Below, one piece after another: positions 28,285-39,306 of a DNA stretch of 64,000 nt. Source of the DNA: Demequina maris (GTDB lineage: Bacteria; Actinomycetota; Actinomycetes; Actinomycetales; Demequinaceae); assembly GCF_000971155.1 (NCBI RefSeq), contig NZ_BBLX01000005.1:98447-162446 (forward strand), in the 5' to 3' direction. The translations under genes and the position numbers were made by a program. The notes under the pieces are model-generated. The model made no database searches, was not told where the DNA came from, and saw only the letters and a list, made by a program, of their open reading frames with translations. Position 1 is the stretch's first letter, and each line of letters begins with the position of its first letter.

Positions 28285-30359
28285 GCGTTGCCTTCCGGGG
28301 TGTCGAGGTTCTGGGCCTGGATCGCGGTGATCGCGACCGTGTTGACGATGTCCTGCACGAGCGCGCCGCGCGAGAGGTCGTTGACCGGCTTGCGCAGGCC
28401 CTGCAGGACCGGGCCGACGGCGACCGCTCCCGCGGAGCGCTGCACGGCCTTGTAGGTGTTGTTGCCGGTGTTGAGGTCGGGGAACACGAGGACCGTGGCC
28501 TGGCCGGCGACCGGCGAGCCGGGCGCCTTCGAGCGGGCCACCGACGGCTCGACTGCGGCGTCGTACTGCATCGGGCCGTCGACGAGCAGGTCGGGGCGGC
28601 GCTCCTTGACGATCGCCGTCGCCTCGCGCACCTTGTCGACGTCCGAGCCGGTGCCCGACTCGCCGGTCGAGTACGACAGCATCGCGACCTTGGGCTCGAC
28701 GCCGAACTGCGCGGCCGTGTCCGCGGACGAGATCGCGATGTCCGCGAGCTGCTCGGCGGTCGGGTCGGGGTTGACCGCGCAGTCGCCGTAGACGAGGACG
28801 CGGTCGGCGAGGCACATGAAGAACACCGACGACACGACGGACACGCCCGGCACCGTCTTGATGATCTGGAACGACGGCAGGATCGTGTGCGCCGTGGTGT
28901 GGGCCGCGCCCGACACCATGCCGTCCGCGAGCCCCAGCTCGACCATCATCGTGCCGAAGTAGCTGACGTCCTGGACGCGGTCGCGCGCGGCCTCGAGGGT
29001 CGCGCCCTTGTGCTTGCGCATCTCGTAGTACTCGTGCGCGAAGCGCTCGACGTACTCGGGGTCCGTCGGGTCGATGATCGTCGCGTCCTCGATGTCGAGG
29101 CCGAGCTCCGCCGCGCGGGCGCGGATCGTCTGACCCGAGCCGAGGATGATGAGCTCCACCACGTCTCGGGTGAGCAGGGACGATGCGGCGCGCAGGATGC
29201 GGTCGTCGCTGCCCTCGGGCAGGACGATGCGCTGCTTGCGGCTGCGGGCGCGGTCGAGCAGGCCGTACTCGAACATGAGCGGCGTGATGACCTCGGTGCT
29301 CGCGAGGTCGAGCGCCGCCTGCAGGCGGTCGACCTCGACGTGCTGGTCGAACATCGCCAGCGCGGTGTCGACCTTGAGCTGGCTCTCGCGCGACAGCCGG
29401 CCGCGCGTGGTCGAGCAGCGGCGCGCGGTCTCGAACGTGTCGAGGTCCGTGCGCACGACCGGCAGCGGCGAGCTGAGGCCCTCGAGCAGGCGGCGCACCG
29501 CGGAGCGCGGCTCGAGGCCGCCCGTGAGGATCACGCCCGACAGCGACGGGAAGCCCTCCGCGCCGTGCGCGGCGAGCAGCGCGAGCACCGTGTCGGACCG
29601 GTCGCCCGGGACGATGATGACGGAGCCGTCCTCGAGGCGGTCGAGGAGGTTCGACGTGGTCATCGCGCCCACCGTGATGCCGCGCGTCTCGCGCGACAGC
29701 AGCGTCGGGTCGCCGGTGACGAGGGTGCCCTCGACGGCCTCCACGAGCTGGTTCATCGACGGGGCGATGAGCAGCGGGTCCTCGGGCAGCACGCCCAGGC
29801 GGAGCTCCTCGGGCAGCAGCCCGCGGATCGCGTCGAGGTCGTCGGGCTGCGCGCGGTTGATGAAGATGCCCGCGATGATCGCGTGCGAGTTCACCAGCTC
29901 GTTGCGGGCCTGCTCGACCACCTGGTGCACCTCGGCGGGGGTGCGCTCGTGGCCGCGGACCACGAGCACGACCGGCGCGCCGAGGTTCGCGGCGATGCGG
30001 CCGTTGAACTCGAGCTCGGCGGCGGCGGAGACGTCCGTGTAGTCGGTGCCCACGATGACCACCGCGTCGCAGCGGCGCTCCACCTCGTGATAGCGCGACA
30101 CGATCGTCGACAGCGCCTTCTCGGGGTCGGCGTGGACGTCGTCGTACGTGACGCCGATCGCCTCCTCGTAGGAGAGGTCGATGCTGTCATGCCCGAGCAG
30201 CAGCTGGAGGACGTAGTCGGATCCGTCCGCGACGCGGGCGACCGGCCGGAAGATCCCGACCCGTCCGACCTGCTTCGCGAGGAGATTGGTGATGCCGAGC
30301 GCGATCGTTGACTTGCCTGTGTCGCCTTCGGCCGATGCGATGTAGATGCTTCGTGCCAC
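28281..30359 (-). CDS. pta: Phosphate acetyltransferase, long form
   Basis: A 692-residue Pta converting acetyl-CoA and phosphate to acetyl phosphate. It is the long type with a P-loop-like N-terminal domain ([10 protein letters not shown], residues about 9-18), a central DRTGG-type domain and the catalytic PTA_PTB domain (residues about 370-690; [43 protein letters not shown]). The N-terminal domains carry allosteric control in studied homologues. GTG start. The RIVLPE codons hold the one coding copy of the 10-mer (29222) that is out of the usual phase. Confidence 0.96.
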   Translation of the reverse strand: MARSIYIASAEGDTGKSTIALGITNLLAKQVGRVGIFRPVARVADGSDYVLQLLLGHDSIDLSYEEAIGVTYDDVHADPEKALSTIVSRYHEVERRCDAVVIVGTDYTDVSAAAELEFNGRIAANLGAPVVLVVRGHERTPAEVHQVVEQARNELVNSHAIIAGIFINRAQPDDLDAIRGLLPEELRLGVLPEDPLLIAPSMNQLVEAVEGTLVTGDPTLLSRETRGITVGAMTTSNLLDRLEDGSVIIVPGDRSDTVLALLAAHGAEGFPSLSGVILTGGLEPRSAVRRLLEGLSSPLPVVRTDLDTFETARRCSTTRGRLSRESQLKVDTALAMFDQHVEVDRLQAALDLASTEVITPLMFEYGLLDRARSRKQRIVLPEGSDDRILRAASSLLTRDVVELIILGSGQTIRARAAELGLDIEDATIIDPTDPEYVERFAHEYYEMRKHKGATLEAARDRVQDVSYFGTMMVELGLADGMVSGAAHTTAHTILPSFQIIKTVPGVSVVSSVFFMCLADRVLVYGDCAVNPDPTAEQLADIAISSADTAAQFGVEPKVAMLSYSTGESGTGSDVDKVREATAIVKERRPDLLVDGPMQYDAAVEPSVARSKAPGSPVAGQATVLVFPDLNTGNNTYKAVQRSAGAVAVGPVLQGLRKPVNDLSRGALVQDIVNTVAITAIQAQNLDTPEGNA

Positions 30360-30551
30360 GCGCCTATGGTTTCACGAACTCGTAGGACCTACATGGTCGA
30401 AGGTCCCATGGGGGGTATGCGATCGTGCGACTACGGTCACTTCCTGCCCGCTTCCGGCACGCAGGTGCGTAGGCTGGGCCCACGGCCGTGCTGAGGGGTG
30501 AGGCCGATCTCCCCCTGCGAGCGCGCCGCCGCGCGACGGGAGGGAGCGGCG

Positions 30552-31724
30552 ATGGCGGGTGACGAGCGCATCCAGCGCGAGTCGCGCCTGCCCGCCCTGC
30601 TGTCGCGGTTCTTCGACCGCCGCGCCGGCGGCCTGTCCGGCGCCGAGGGCTCCGCGGCCGGCACCGTCCACACGTTCGCGCTGCTGTCGATCGTGTCGAC
30701 GCTCGCGTTCACCGTGCGCTACGTCGGCGTGCCCGAGGTCGCCTCCGGGCCGCTGCCGTGGCTCAACGGGGTCTCCGTGGCGCTGTTCGCGCTGGTGCTC
30801 GTCGCGGTCTCCCGCGGTCATCAGCTCCTCGGCGCCGCCGTCTACCTCACGGTGGCCACCGCCGGCACCCTCTACATGGCGGTGATGTTCGGGTGGGGAT
30901 CGGGCCATCACCTCTACCTCATCACCGCGGCGCAGCTCGTGTTCCTCATGTTCACGGACCGCCAGCGCGCGTGGCGCTGGCTGTTCGTGCTCGTCTCCGC
31001 AGGCGCCTTCCTGCTCGCGCAGCTCGCCGCGCCCGGGCTCGGCCCCTACGCCGTCGCCGACCGTGTCGGCACCGACTTCGCCGTCAACGCGGTGGGCACC
31101 GCGACGCTCATGTTCGTGCTGTCGGTGGTCGCGCAGCATCGCGCCGGCGTCGCGCAGGCCGAGGCCCGCAGGCTCGCGGAACGCGCCGCGTACCTCGCGA
31201 ACACGGACCCGCTCACCGGGCTCGCGAACCGGCGCCCCGTGATGGCGCGCCTCGAGGAGCTCGCGGCCGCCGACGGCCGCAGGTACGCCGTCGCGATCGC
31301 GGACCTCGACCGCTTCAAGCAGCTCAACGACGACTACGGGCACGCGTGCGGCGACCGCGTGCTGGCGGCGCTCGGCGACCGCCTGCGCGGCCAGGTCCGG
31401 GTCACCGACCAGCTGGGCCGGTGGGGCGGCGAGGAGTTCATCGTCGTGCTCGCGGATACCTCGCTGGCCGATGCAGCCGTCATGATGGAGCGCATGAGAA
31501 GGATCGTCGGGGAGAGCCCGGTCGCATGCGGCGACCACACCCATCGCGTCACGGTGTCCGTCGGCGTCTCCGAGGGGATCGCGGACCGCGCGAGCCACCG
31601 CGTGGTCAAGCGCGCGGACGACGCGCTCTACGACGCGAAGCTCGCGGGCCGCGACCGCGTCCGCACGCGCCCGTACGACGACGCGCCCACCGCCCCGACG
31701 CCGATCATCCGGCGCACCCGGTGA
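30552..31724 (+). CDS. Membrane diguanylate cyclase (GGDEF)
   Basis: A 390-residue protein predicted to make cyclic di-GMP. The N-terminal half has about six hydrophobic helices (residues about 25-200), an uncharacterised sensor region. The GGDEF domain (residues about 215-375) begins at NTDPLTGLANRR and contains DLDRFKQLNDDYGH and an intact active site GGEEF. RVTD lies five residues before it, matching the RxxD inhibitory site, so product inhibition is expected. ATG at 30552 with GGGAGGGAG upstream. First gene of a chain overlapping by four bases each, through SURF1 and DUF3817 to guaA, so GTP supply and c-di-GMP production share a transcript. TAGGCT near 30472 may be its promoter. Confidence 0.9.
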   Translation: MAGDERIQRESRLPALLSRFFDRRAGGLSGAEGSAAGTVHTFALLSIVSTLAFTVRYVGVPEVASGPLPWLNGVSVALFALVLVAVSRGHQLLGAAVYLTVATAGTLYMAVMFGWGSGHHLYLITAAQLVFLMFTDRQRAWRWLFVLVSAGAFLLAQLAAPGLGPYAVADRVGTDFAVNAVGTATLMFVLSVVAQHRAGVAQAEARRLAERAAYLANTDPLTGLANRRPVMARLEELAAADGRRYAVAIADLDRFKQLNDDYGHACGDRVLAALGDRLRGQVRVTDQLGRWGGEEFIVVLADTSLADAAVMMERMRRIVGESPVACGDHTHRVTVSVGVSEGIADRASHRVVKRADDALYDAKLAGRDRVRTRPYDDAPTAPTPIIRRTR

Positions 31725-32506
31725 CGGCGGAGGACACGCGCGGCGCCATCCTCTGGGGCCGCGTGCTCACGGCCGTGCTCGTCGCGACGCTCGCGGTCGG
31801 GGTGTGCGGCGCCCTGGGCTGGTGGCAGTGGTCGCGCGCCTCGACCACGGGTCGCACGGTGCAGCCCGACCCCGCGGTCCCGCTCGCCGAGGTGCTCGCG
31901 CCCGCGCAGGGCGCCGGCACCGCGTACGGGCGGCAGGTCACCGTCACCGGCACGTGGGCGGACGAGGACGCCGCGGTCGTCACCGGTCGCGAGGTGGACG
32001 GCGTCGCCGCCGAGATGCTCGTGCGCGCGCTCACCGTGCCCGCCTCCGAGACCGGCACCGGCGAGGAGGCCACGCTCGCGGTGGTCGTCGGCTGGCGCCC
32101 CGAGGGCGACGTCGCGGGACCGGACGATGCGCCGGGCACCGAGGTGAGCCTCGAGGGCTACCTGCGGGCGCCCGAGGCGTCCACCGCATCGTCCACCCCG
32201 GACGTGGCGCCGGCGGACGGGACCTTCTGGGCCTCGGCGATGGCCACGTCGGAGCTCGCGCAGCACTGGCCCGCGCCGCTCTACAGCGCGCTGCTCGTCT
32301 CCTACGAGGGCACCGACACGTGGACCGCGCTCGAGCCGCTGCCGCCCACCACCGAGCTCAACTTCCGGTCCGCGGCGTACGCGCTCGAGTGGTGGCTGTT
32401 CGGGGCCTTCGCGCTGTTCATCACGATGCGCTGGATACGGGACAATGGACGCGCGCACCCGGAGACCCCGGACGATGCGCGCGACACCGGAGAGGACCAG
32501 GCGTGA
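31721..32506 (+). CDS. SURF1-family cytochrome oxidase biogenesis protein
   Basis: A 261-residue protein with one N-terminal helix ([28 protein letters not shown]) and one C-terminal helix ([20 protein letters not shown]), the SURF1 topology, with the LGxWQW-type signature after the first helix. SURF1 assists haem insertion into aa3-type oxidases. The central domain faces outward. GTG start overlaps the GGDEF stop. Three 10-mer copies (32122, 32185, 32470) are in the central and tail regions, all in DDA/ASS phase. Confidence 0.85.
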   Translation: MTAEDTRGAILWGRVLTAVLVATLAVGVCGALGWWQWSRASTTGRTVQPDPAVPLAEVLAPAQGAGTAYGRQVTVTGTWADEDAAVVTGREVDGVAAEMLVRALTVPASETGTGEEATLAVVVGWRPEGDVAGPDDAPGTEVSLEGYLRAPEASTASSTPDVAPADGTFWASAMATSELAQHWPAPLYSALLVSYEGTDTWTALEPLPPTTELNFRSAAYALEWWLFGAFALFITMRWIRDNGRAHPETPDDARDTGEDQA

Positions 32507-32846
32507 GCGACGCTTCGAGCAGGATCCCCGGGGCACTGTCCCGCTACCGCGTCATGGCGTTCATCACCGGAACGCTGCTCATGATCGTGTTCGTGGGGCT
32601 GCTGCGCTACATCCCGGGCCTCGAGGGGGTCAAGGAGACGCTCGACCCGATCCTCGGGCCCGTCGCGATCCTGCACGGCTGGGTGTTCATCGTCTACCTC
32701 GTCACCGTGACGCAGCTGTGGATGCTGATGAGGTGGGACCTCGGCCGGCTCGTCTACATGGCGGCCGGCGGCGTGGTCCCGCTGCTGTCGTTCTTCGCCG
32801 AGCGCCGCGTGCACGCGGAGGTCTCGGCCCGACTGGAGGAGGCCAA

Positions 32847-32850
<4 letters not shown>
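32503..32850 (+). CDS. DUF3817 membrane protein
   Basis: A 115-residue protein with three hydrophobic segments: [40 protein letters not shown] and [20 protein letters not shown]. The pattern matches DUF3817, a small integral protein often found beside guaA in actinobacteria. Function unknown. GTG start overlaps the SURF1 stop (GTGA); GGAGGAGG before its own stop serves guaA. Confidence 0.85.
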
Positions 32851-34420
<1,570 letters not shown>

Positions 34421-34427
34421 TGAACGG

Positions 34428-34459
34428 AGAGGGCCCCGCGCTGATGCGCGGGGCCCTCT
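34428..34459 (+). terminator. guaA terminator
   Basis: AGAGGGCCCCGCG (34428-34440), six-base loop, CGCGGGGCCCTCT (34447-34459): perfect 13-base-pair stem, ten bases after the stop, followed by a moderately T-rich stretch. Confidence 0.92.
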
Positions 34460-34504
34460 CTGTGTCTCACGGGCGTGCTGTGGGCCCCGCACCGGCGTCC
34501 TCCA

Positions 34505-34583
34505 TGTCGGACCGATCGGCGATCGATCCGACAGGCGTGCCGTTCCCGGCCCGCACGTCGGATCGATCAGGGATCGCTGCGAC
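34505..34583. repeat. Two related GATCG-rich inverted repeats
   Basis: TGTCGGA ... TCCGACA (34505-34533) encloses CGATCGGCGATCGA. A related unit, GTCGGATCGATCAGGGATCG then CTGCGAC (34557-34583), follows 24 bases later. They sit between two convergent genes; the second overlaps the end of the minus-strand gene. They could be a bidirectional terminator or a protein-binding pair. Confidence 0.4.
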
Positions 34584-34884
34584 GGTCGGGCTCGGTGCCG
34601 GGCGGGTCGGCGGGCCCGACGGGCGCCGCATCGTCGGGCTCGTCGGCCTCGACCGGGGGCTGCCACGTCTCGCGGCGGCGGTCGCGCATCGCGACGCTGA
34701 TCGCGGAGAAGAGCAGCCACCCGCCGAGCGCGACGAGCGCGAGGATCGCGACGAGCTCGAGGTCGATCGCGTAGCCGGAGAGCGCGGCGATGAGGCACGC
34801 GCCGGCCGCCGTGACGATGGCGCCCCAGATGATGCCGGTGATGCGCTCGGTGGCGCCGCGCCGGGGCTTGATGTCGGCGCTCAT
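34567..34884 (-). CDS. Small membrane protein of unknown function
   Basis: A 105-residue protein with two helices (ITGIIWGAIVTAAGACLIAALSG and LELVAILALVALGGWLLFSAISVAM), a basic N-terminus and an acidic Pro-rich tail. Such proteins often accompany PspC genes in actinobacteria. The ATG overlaps the stop of the PspC gene by four bases, with GAGGAGGT as ribosome site, so it is the distal partner of that gene. Confidence 0.75.
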   Translation of the reverse strand: MSADIKPRRGATERITGIIWGAIVTAAGACLIAALSGYAIDLELVAILALVALGGWLLFSAISVAMRDRRRETWQPPVEADEPDDAAPVGPADPPGTEPDRRSDP

Positions 34885-36536
34885 GATGCGACCTCCTCGA
34901 TGACGATGTACTGGACCTCGGTGGTGGGGTCCACGGTGACGAGCGGGTCGCTCAGGCTGAGGGCGGCGAAGGACTCGCCCGGCGCCACGTGGCAGGCGAA
35001 GCCGCGGTCCGCCCACACGAGACGGACGGCCTCGTCGTCGGCGAGCTCCATGGCGATCCCGGTGCCGGCGTCGATCCGGAGCGTCGTGACATTCGCGGAC
35101 GGCTTCACGGTCCGCTCGCCGTCGAGGCCACGCGTCGAGATGAGCCCGCGCGACGCGCCGTCAGCCGCGACGGACACGTCGTCGCTGCACGCCGAGGGGA
35201 CGAACAGCAGCGAGTAGGTGTCCTCGAGCTCGGCGACGGCGTCGACGAGCGCGGGCTCCTGCGTGGCGTCCGTGGTCGGCTCGACGTCGGGCGTGGCGGT
35301 CGCCGCGGTCGCCTCCGGTGAGCTCGGCGGTGCCGACCCGATGGCGAGGCCGTCGTCGCCGATGACCACGCCGTCCTCGCCGATGGTGATGCTGCCGTCG
35401 CCGATCTCGATGCGCGTCACCTGGTCGCCGTCGCGCTGGACGTGGATCTCGGGGAAGTAGCGGTCGGCCCAGCCGTCGCGGATGTTGTCGGCCTCGATGA
35501 TCATCGCGGTGACCGGCACGAGGAGCACCGCTGACAGGAAGGCGAGGAAGCCGAGCCGACGCCCGGTGAGCGCGACCAGCATGAGGATCACGCCCAGGCC
35601 CGTCACGAACAGCGCGAACCACGCGATCAGCGGGTGCACGACGATCCGGTCCTGCCAGGTCGCCCAGGCGGTGCCCGCGCCGGACAGCACCAGCCACGCG
35701 AGGGTGAGGAGCCAGAACGGGGTGCCGGGGCCCGGCACGCGCGGGGGACGCGGCGGGCGGGGAGGGGCGTAGGCGGCCGCGGGGGGCACGGGTCCGCCGG
35801 CCGCCGGGGCCGGGCCCCAGGTCGGCACCGCCTGCGCCGCCGTGTGGGCGGCCTGCTGCGCGGCGGCACCGGCCTCCTGCGCCGCCTGCGCGGCCTGGAC
35901 GCCCGCGGCGGTCGCGGCGGCACCCGCCGCGGCTCCTGCCTCGGCCGCGTACGCGGCGGCCTCGGCGCGCTGACGCTGCCGCTCGGCGGCCCACGCCGGC
36001 GGGACCGCGTAGACCGGGGGCGCGCCGTCGGGGCGCGGGGCCGAGCCCGTGCGGCCGCGACGGGCCAGCACCACGATCAACGCGATCACGCCGCCCACGA
36101 TCGCGAGCGGGATCAGCACGGAGAGGACCGCGGCGACCGTGCGGAGCGGGCCGCCCAGATCGGGTCCTCCGTCCCAGCCCCAGGTCCACGGGCCGCCGGC
36201 GTCGCCGAGGCCGATGAGCCCGAGCACGGTGAGGATGCCGATGACGATGAGCGCGCCCACGTTCGGGACGCCGCGGCCGAAGTCCTGCGCGATGATGCGG
36301 CCCTGCCGGTCCGGCAGGAGGGCCCACGCGGCGGCGTAGGCGAGCAGGCCGAAGCCGTGCGTGAGGAGCGCGACGGCGGCGACGGCGACGCGGGTCCAGC
36401 CGAGCGACCAGCCGAGCCGCTCGGCGAGCCCGCTCGCGACGCCGCCGAGGACGCGCGAGTCGCCGCGGGTGATGCCCCATCCGCGGATGCTGGTGAAGAA
36501 CGGCGCCTCGGTGGGCGGCGTCTGCTGGTCGGTCAT
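34881..36536 (-). CDS. PspC-domain membrane protein with C-terminal envelope-sensing-like region
   Basis: A 551-residue protein. The PspC domain (residues about 20-85) contains RVLGGVASGLAERLGWSLGWTRVAVA and the helix ending AWALLPD. Further helices follow at about 95-160, then a Pro/Ala-rich linker with many Ala-Gln repeats (residues about 185-280), three more helices (about 290-370) and an extracellular part with short beta-like repeats (ITRIEIGDGSITIGEDGVVIGDDG) resembling LiaF/DUF2154-type regions. Divergent from a histidine kinase/response regulator pair, the arrangement of LiaFSR-like envelope-stress modules. AAGGAGG precedes the ATG. Confidence 0.82.
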   Translation of the reverse strand: MTDQQTPPTEAPFFTSIRGWGITRGDSRVLGGVASGLAERLGWSLGWTRVAVAAVALLTHGFGLLAYAAAWALLPDRQGRIIAQDFGRGVPNVGALIVIGILTVLGLIGLGDAGGPWTWGWDGGPDLGGPLRTVAAVLSVLIPLAIVGGVIALIVVLARRGRTGSAPRPDGAPPVYAVPPAWAAERQRQRAEAAAYAAEAGAAAGAAATAAGVQAAQAAQEAGAAAQQAAHTAAQAVPTWGPAPAAGGPVPPAAAYAPPRPPRPPRVPGPGTPFWLLTLAWLVLSGAGTAWATWQDRIVVHPLIAWFALFVTGLGVILMLVALTGRRLGFLAFLSAVLLVPVTAMIIEADNIRDGWADRYFPEIHVQRDGDQVTRIEIGDGSITIGEDGVVIGDDGLAIGSAPPSSPEATAATATPDVEPTTDATQEPALVDAVAELEDTYSLLFVPSACSDDVSVAADGASRGLISTRGLDGERTVKPSANVTTLRIDAGTGIAMELADDEAVRLVWADRGFACHVAPGESFAALSLSDPLVTVDPTTEVQYIVIEEVAS

Positions 36537-36693
36537 GGCTGCCTCCTTCTTCCTCGAGTCTCGCCCCCCGACCCGGTGCGCCACCATGAGGGAACCCCCT
36601 GATTCGACCCTGATCTTCGGCCGCGCCCGGGTGCCCGCCGCATCGTCCCCGCGGCCGAGGCGACGCCCTCCGCCGCTGTGCGAAGGTGGACCC

Positions 36694-37722
36694 ATGACCG
36701 CCCCGGCGCCCCGTGTCGCGCGGCCGCTGGAGCGTCGCTCCCCGGCCGCGCAGTGGTGGCGCGCCTCGCTGGGTGGCGTGCTGCTCGCGATCGCCGCGAG
36801 CCTCCTCATCCACCGGTACGAGTGGGCGCACCTCGCATGGTGGCTGCTGCCGATGCTCGTGTTCGTCGTCGGCGTGGTCCTGGTGTGGAGCCCGCTCGAG
36901 AGCGCGGTGCAGCTCGACGCGCGGCGGCCGGACGTGGTGGCCCTGTTCTCCCGGGACGCGTGGCTGCGGATGCTCGCGGGCATCGGCCTCGCCGTCGGCG
37001 CGCTGTGGTGGTTCGCGGCCGCCGACCCCGAGTGGAACCCGCTCGTGCGCGCGGTGGTGCTCCCCGCCACGGTGGTCCTGGGGCTCGCGCTGCTGCTCGC
37101 GCCGTGGTGGCTGCGGCTGATCCGCCAGGTGCGGGTCGAGCGCGAGCAGCGGGTCCGCGAGTTCGAGCGCGCGGAGATCGCGGCGCACCTGCACGACTCC
37201 GTGCTGCAGACGCTCACCCTGATCCGCGCGCGGGCCGACGACCCCGAGGCCGTCGCGCGCCTCGCCCGCGCCCAGGAGCGCGACCTGCGCCAGTACCTCT
37301 ACCAGGAGCGGCGCAGCACCTCCGAGTCGGTCGCGACCGCGCTCGCGGAGGCGATCGCCGAGGTGGAGGACCGCCACGGCGTCGAGATCGAGCTGGTGAC
37401 GGTGGGCGACGCGCAGACGACGCCGGCGCTGCACGGCGCGGTCCGCGCGATCGCGGAGGCCGCCACCAACGCCGCCCGCCACGCGACGGGCCCCTACGCC
37501 GTGTACGCCGAGGTCACGCCGCGCGCCTTCGAGGCCTTCGTGCGCGACGGCGGCCCCGGCTTCGACCCGGATGCGATCCCCGAGGGCCGCCTCGGGATCC
37601 GCGAGTCCATCGTCGGCCGCGTCGAGCGCTTCGGCGGCTCCGCGACCATCACATCGTCTCCCGGCGGCCGCACCGAGGTCGCGGTCGCCGTCCAGCCCGA
37701 GGCCCGAGAGGAACGACCATGA
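36694..37722 (+). CDS. NarL-group sensor histidine kinase
   Basis: A 342-residue kinase with about four N-terminal helices (residues 25-155) and a short linker, then a HisKA_3-type dimerisation segment with the phospho-acceptor in AAHLHDSVLQTLTLI, and a compact HATPase domain with NAARHA and DGGPGFDP. Its sensing is probably intramembrane, with no large outer loop. Stop overlaps the regulator start (CATGA). Together with the divergent PspC gene it looks like a LiaS-type sensor for envelope stress; the stimulus is inferred. Confidence 0.88.
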   Translation: MTAPAPRVARPLERRSPAAQWWRASLGGVLLAIAASLLIHRYEWAHLAWWLLPMLVFVVGVVLVWSPLESAVQLDARRPDVVALFSRDAWLRMLAGIGLAVGALWWFAAADPEWNPLVRAVVLPATVVLGLALLLAPWWLRLIRQVRVEREQRVREFERAEIAAHLHDSVLQTLTLIRARADDPEAVARLARAQERDLRQYLYQERRSTSESVATALAEAIAEVEDRHGVEIELVTVGDAQTTPALHGAVRAIAEAATNAARHATGPYAVYAEVTPRAFEAFVRDGGPGFDPDAIPEGRLGIRESIVGRVERFGGSATITSSPGGRTEVAVAVQPEAREERP

Positions 37723-38369
37723 CCGTGTCCGTGGTGATCGTCGACGACCACGACGTCATCCGTGTGGGGGTGCGCGAGAGCCTCGACGACGACATCGAGG
37801 TGGTGGGCGAGGCCCGCGACGTCGAGTCCGCCGTCGCCGAGATCCGTGCCCGCACCCCGCAGGTGGTGATCCTCGACGTGCACCTGCCCGGCGGCACCGG
37901 GGGAGGGGCGCTCGACGTGCTCGCCGAGATCCTGCATCGTCCCGGCGCGCCGCGCGTCCTCGCCCTGTCCGTCTCCGACGCGGCCGAGGACGTCGTCGCG
38001 ACGGTGCGCGCCGGCGCCCGCGGCTACGTCACGAAGTCCATCTCCGGGCCCGACCTCTCCGACGCGGTGCGCCGCGTCGCCACCGGGGACGCGGTGTTCT
38101 CGCCGCGCCTGGCCGGCTTCGTGCTCGACGCGTTCGGCGCGGCGGGCGGCGAGGTCGCGGCCGCCGACGAGGACCTCGACAAGCTCACCGAGCGCGAGCA
38201 GGAGGTCATGCGGCTGATCGCGCGCGGCTACACGTACCGCGAGGTCGCGGAGAAGCTGTTCATCTCGATCAAGACCGTCGAGACGCACGTGGGCAAGGTG
38301 CTGCACAAGCTCCAGCTGTCGAACCGGCACGAGCTGGCGCACTGGGCGGCGCAGCGGCGGATCGTCTAG
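37719..38369 (+). CDS. LuxR/NarL-type response regulator
   Basis: A 216-residue response regulator. The receiver domain has DDHD near residue 10, the phospho-acceptor in VILDVHLPGG (around residue 54) and the conserved Lys in YVTKSI. The C-terminal HTH is LTEREQEVMRLIARGYTYREVAEKLFISIKTVETHV. Overlaps the kinase stop by four bases, so the two form one unit. The divergent PspC gene is the likely target. Confidence 0.93.
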   Translation: MTVSVVIVDDHDVIRVGVRESLDDDIEVVGEARDVESAVAEIRARTPQVVILDVHLPGGTGGGALDVLAEILHRPGAPRVLALSVSDAAEDVVATVRAGARGYVTKSISGPDLSDAVRRVATGDAVFSPRLAGFVLDAFGAAGGEVAAADEDLDKLTEREQEVMRLIARGYTYREVAEKLFISIKTVETHVGKVLHKLQLSNRHELAHWAAQRRIV

Positions 38370-38384
38370 GACGCGGCCGCCGCG

Positions 38385-39074
38385 TCACTGGAACAGCGAC
38401 ACCGCCCGCGCGATCACGAGCGCGAGCAGCACGAAGCCCGAGAAGGCCTGCAGGCCCATGAGCGCCTTGGCGCGCCCGGAGAGCGGGATCGCGTCGGTGG
38501 CGGAGAACGCCATCGAGTTCGACAGCGACGTGTAGAGGTAGTCGCCGAAGCGCGGACGCCAGCCCGCGTGGAGGGACGATGCGGCGGCCACCTCGGCGAT
38601 CGCGTCGTGGTCCTCGTCCTGCGCGAACCTGATGTCCGCGGCCGGCACGTCGCCGCGCTCGAGGGCGCGCCGCACGACCGGCCCGCCGCGGTCGAGCTCC
38701 CACAGCAGCAGCGCGAACGCGATGACGTTGGTGATCCACACCTGGGCGGCGGCCACCAGCACGCGCGAGCCCGAGCCCGTGGTCGGCTCGGTGAGCGACA
38801 CGAGCAGCTGCACCAGCATGACCTGGTTCGCCGCCGCGAGCAGCAGCGCCTGCGAGACCGACAGCGTGCGCGTCCATGCCGTCTGGACATGGAGGCGCAC
38901 CGGGTTGGCGACGAGGAGCGGGATCAGGAGCAGCAGACCGATCCCCACCACCGCGTAGCGGAACGCCGGCAGGAACGTCGACGGGAGCGCGAGGTAGAGG
39001 CCGAGCGCGACGAGCAGCGCGACCACCGCGGGCCAGCGATGCTCGCCGCGGCCGCCCTCCGGGATCGCCGTCAT
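38385..39074 (-). CDS. DUF1345 membrane protein
   Basis: A 229-residue protein with six hydrophobic segments. Matches the DUF1345 family: an N-terminal helix pair, FAQDEDHDAIAE-like central loop, and the YLYTSLSNSMAFSATDAIPLSGRAKALMGLQAFSGFV block, which resembles the P-loop of two-helix potassium channels. Function is not established. Starts at ATG 39074, facing away from the helicase promoter. Confidence 0.82.
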   Translation of the reverse strand: MTAIPEGGRGEHRWPAVVALLVALGLYLALPSTFLPAFRYAVVGIGLLLLIPLLVANPVRLHVQTAWTRTLSVSQALLLAAANQVMLVQLLVSLTEPTTGSGSRVLVAAAQVWITNVIAFALLLWELDRGGPVVRRALERGDVPAADIRFAQDEDHDAIAEVAAASSLHAGWRPRFGDYLYTSLSNSMAFSATDAIPLSGRAKALMGLQAFSGFVLLALVIARAVSLFQ

Positions 39075-39097
39075 GAGGCGATTGTGCTCCTCCCTGC

Positions 39098-39306
39098 TAC
39101 CCTTGGGGGTACTTGCAGGGCCAGCACGGTCCTCCTGCGTCGCAGATTGCCTCGACCTCTCGCCAGCGCCCGACCTTCCGGCGGCGCGGCTTGTAGAGAT
39201 TCTCTTCGGCGAACGAGAGCGGACACCTCCGCCTTCGCCACCATCGCCGGTGCCCTCGCCCGCCAGGGCGGCGCGCGCATCGGCCCCTGCCCCGAAAGGC
39301 ACCTGA
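39098..39306 (+). promoter_or_regulatory. Helicase promoter and ~195-base 5' leader
   Basis: TACCCT at 39098-39103 is a -10 candidate, lying inside the small hairpin TACCC-TTGG-GGGTA. The helicase ATG is about 195 bases further on, unusually far for this genome, where most leaders are short or absent. A stem-forming CTCT ... AGAG lies near 39204. Long structured leaders are typical of cold-inducible DEAD-box genes, so thermosensing or autoregulation is possible. Confidence 0.45.
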
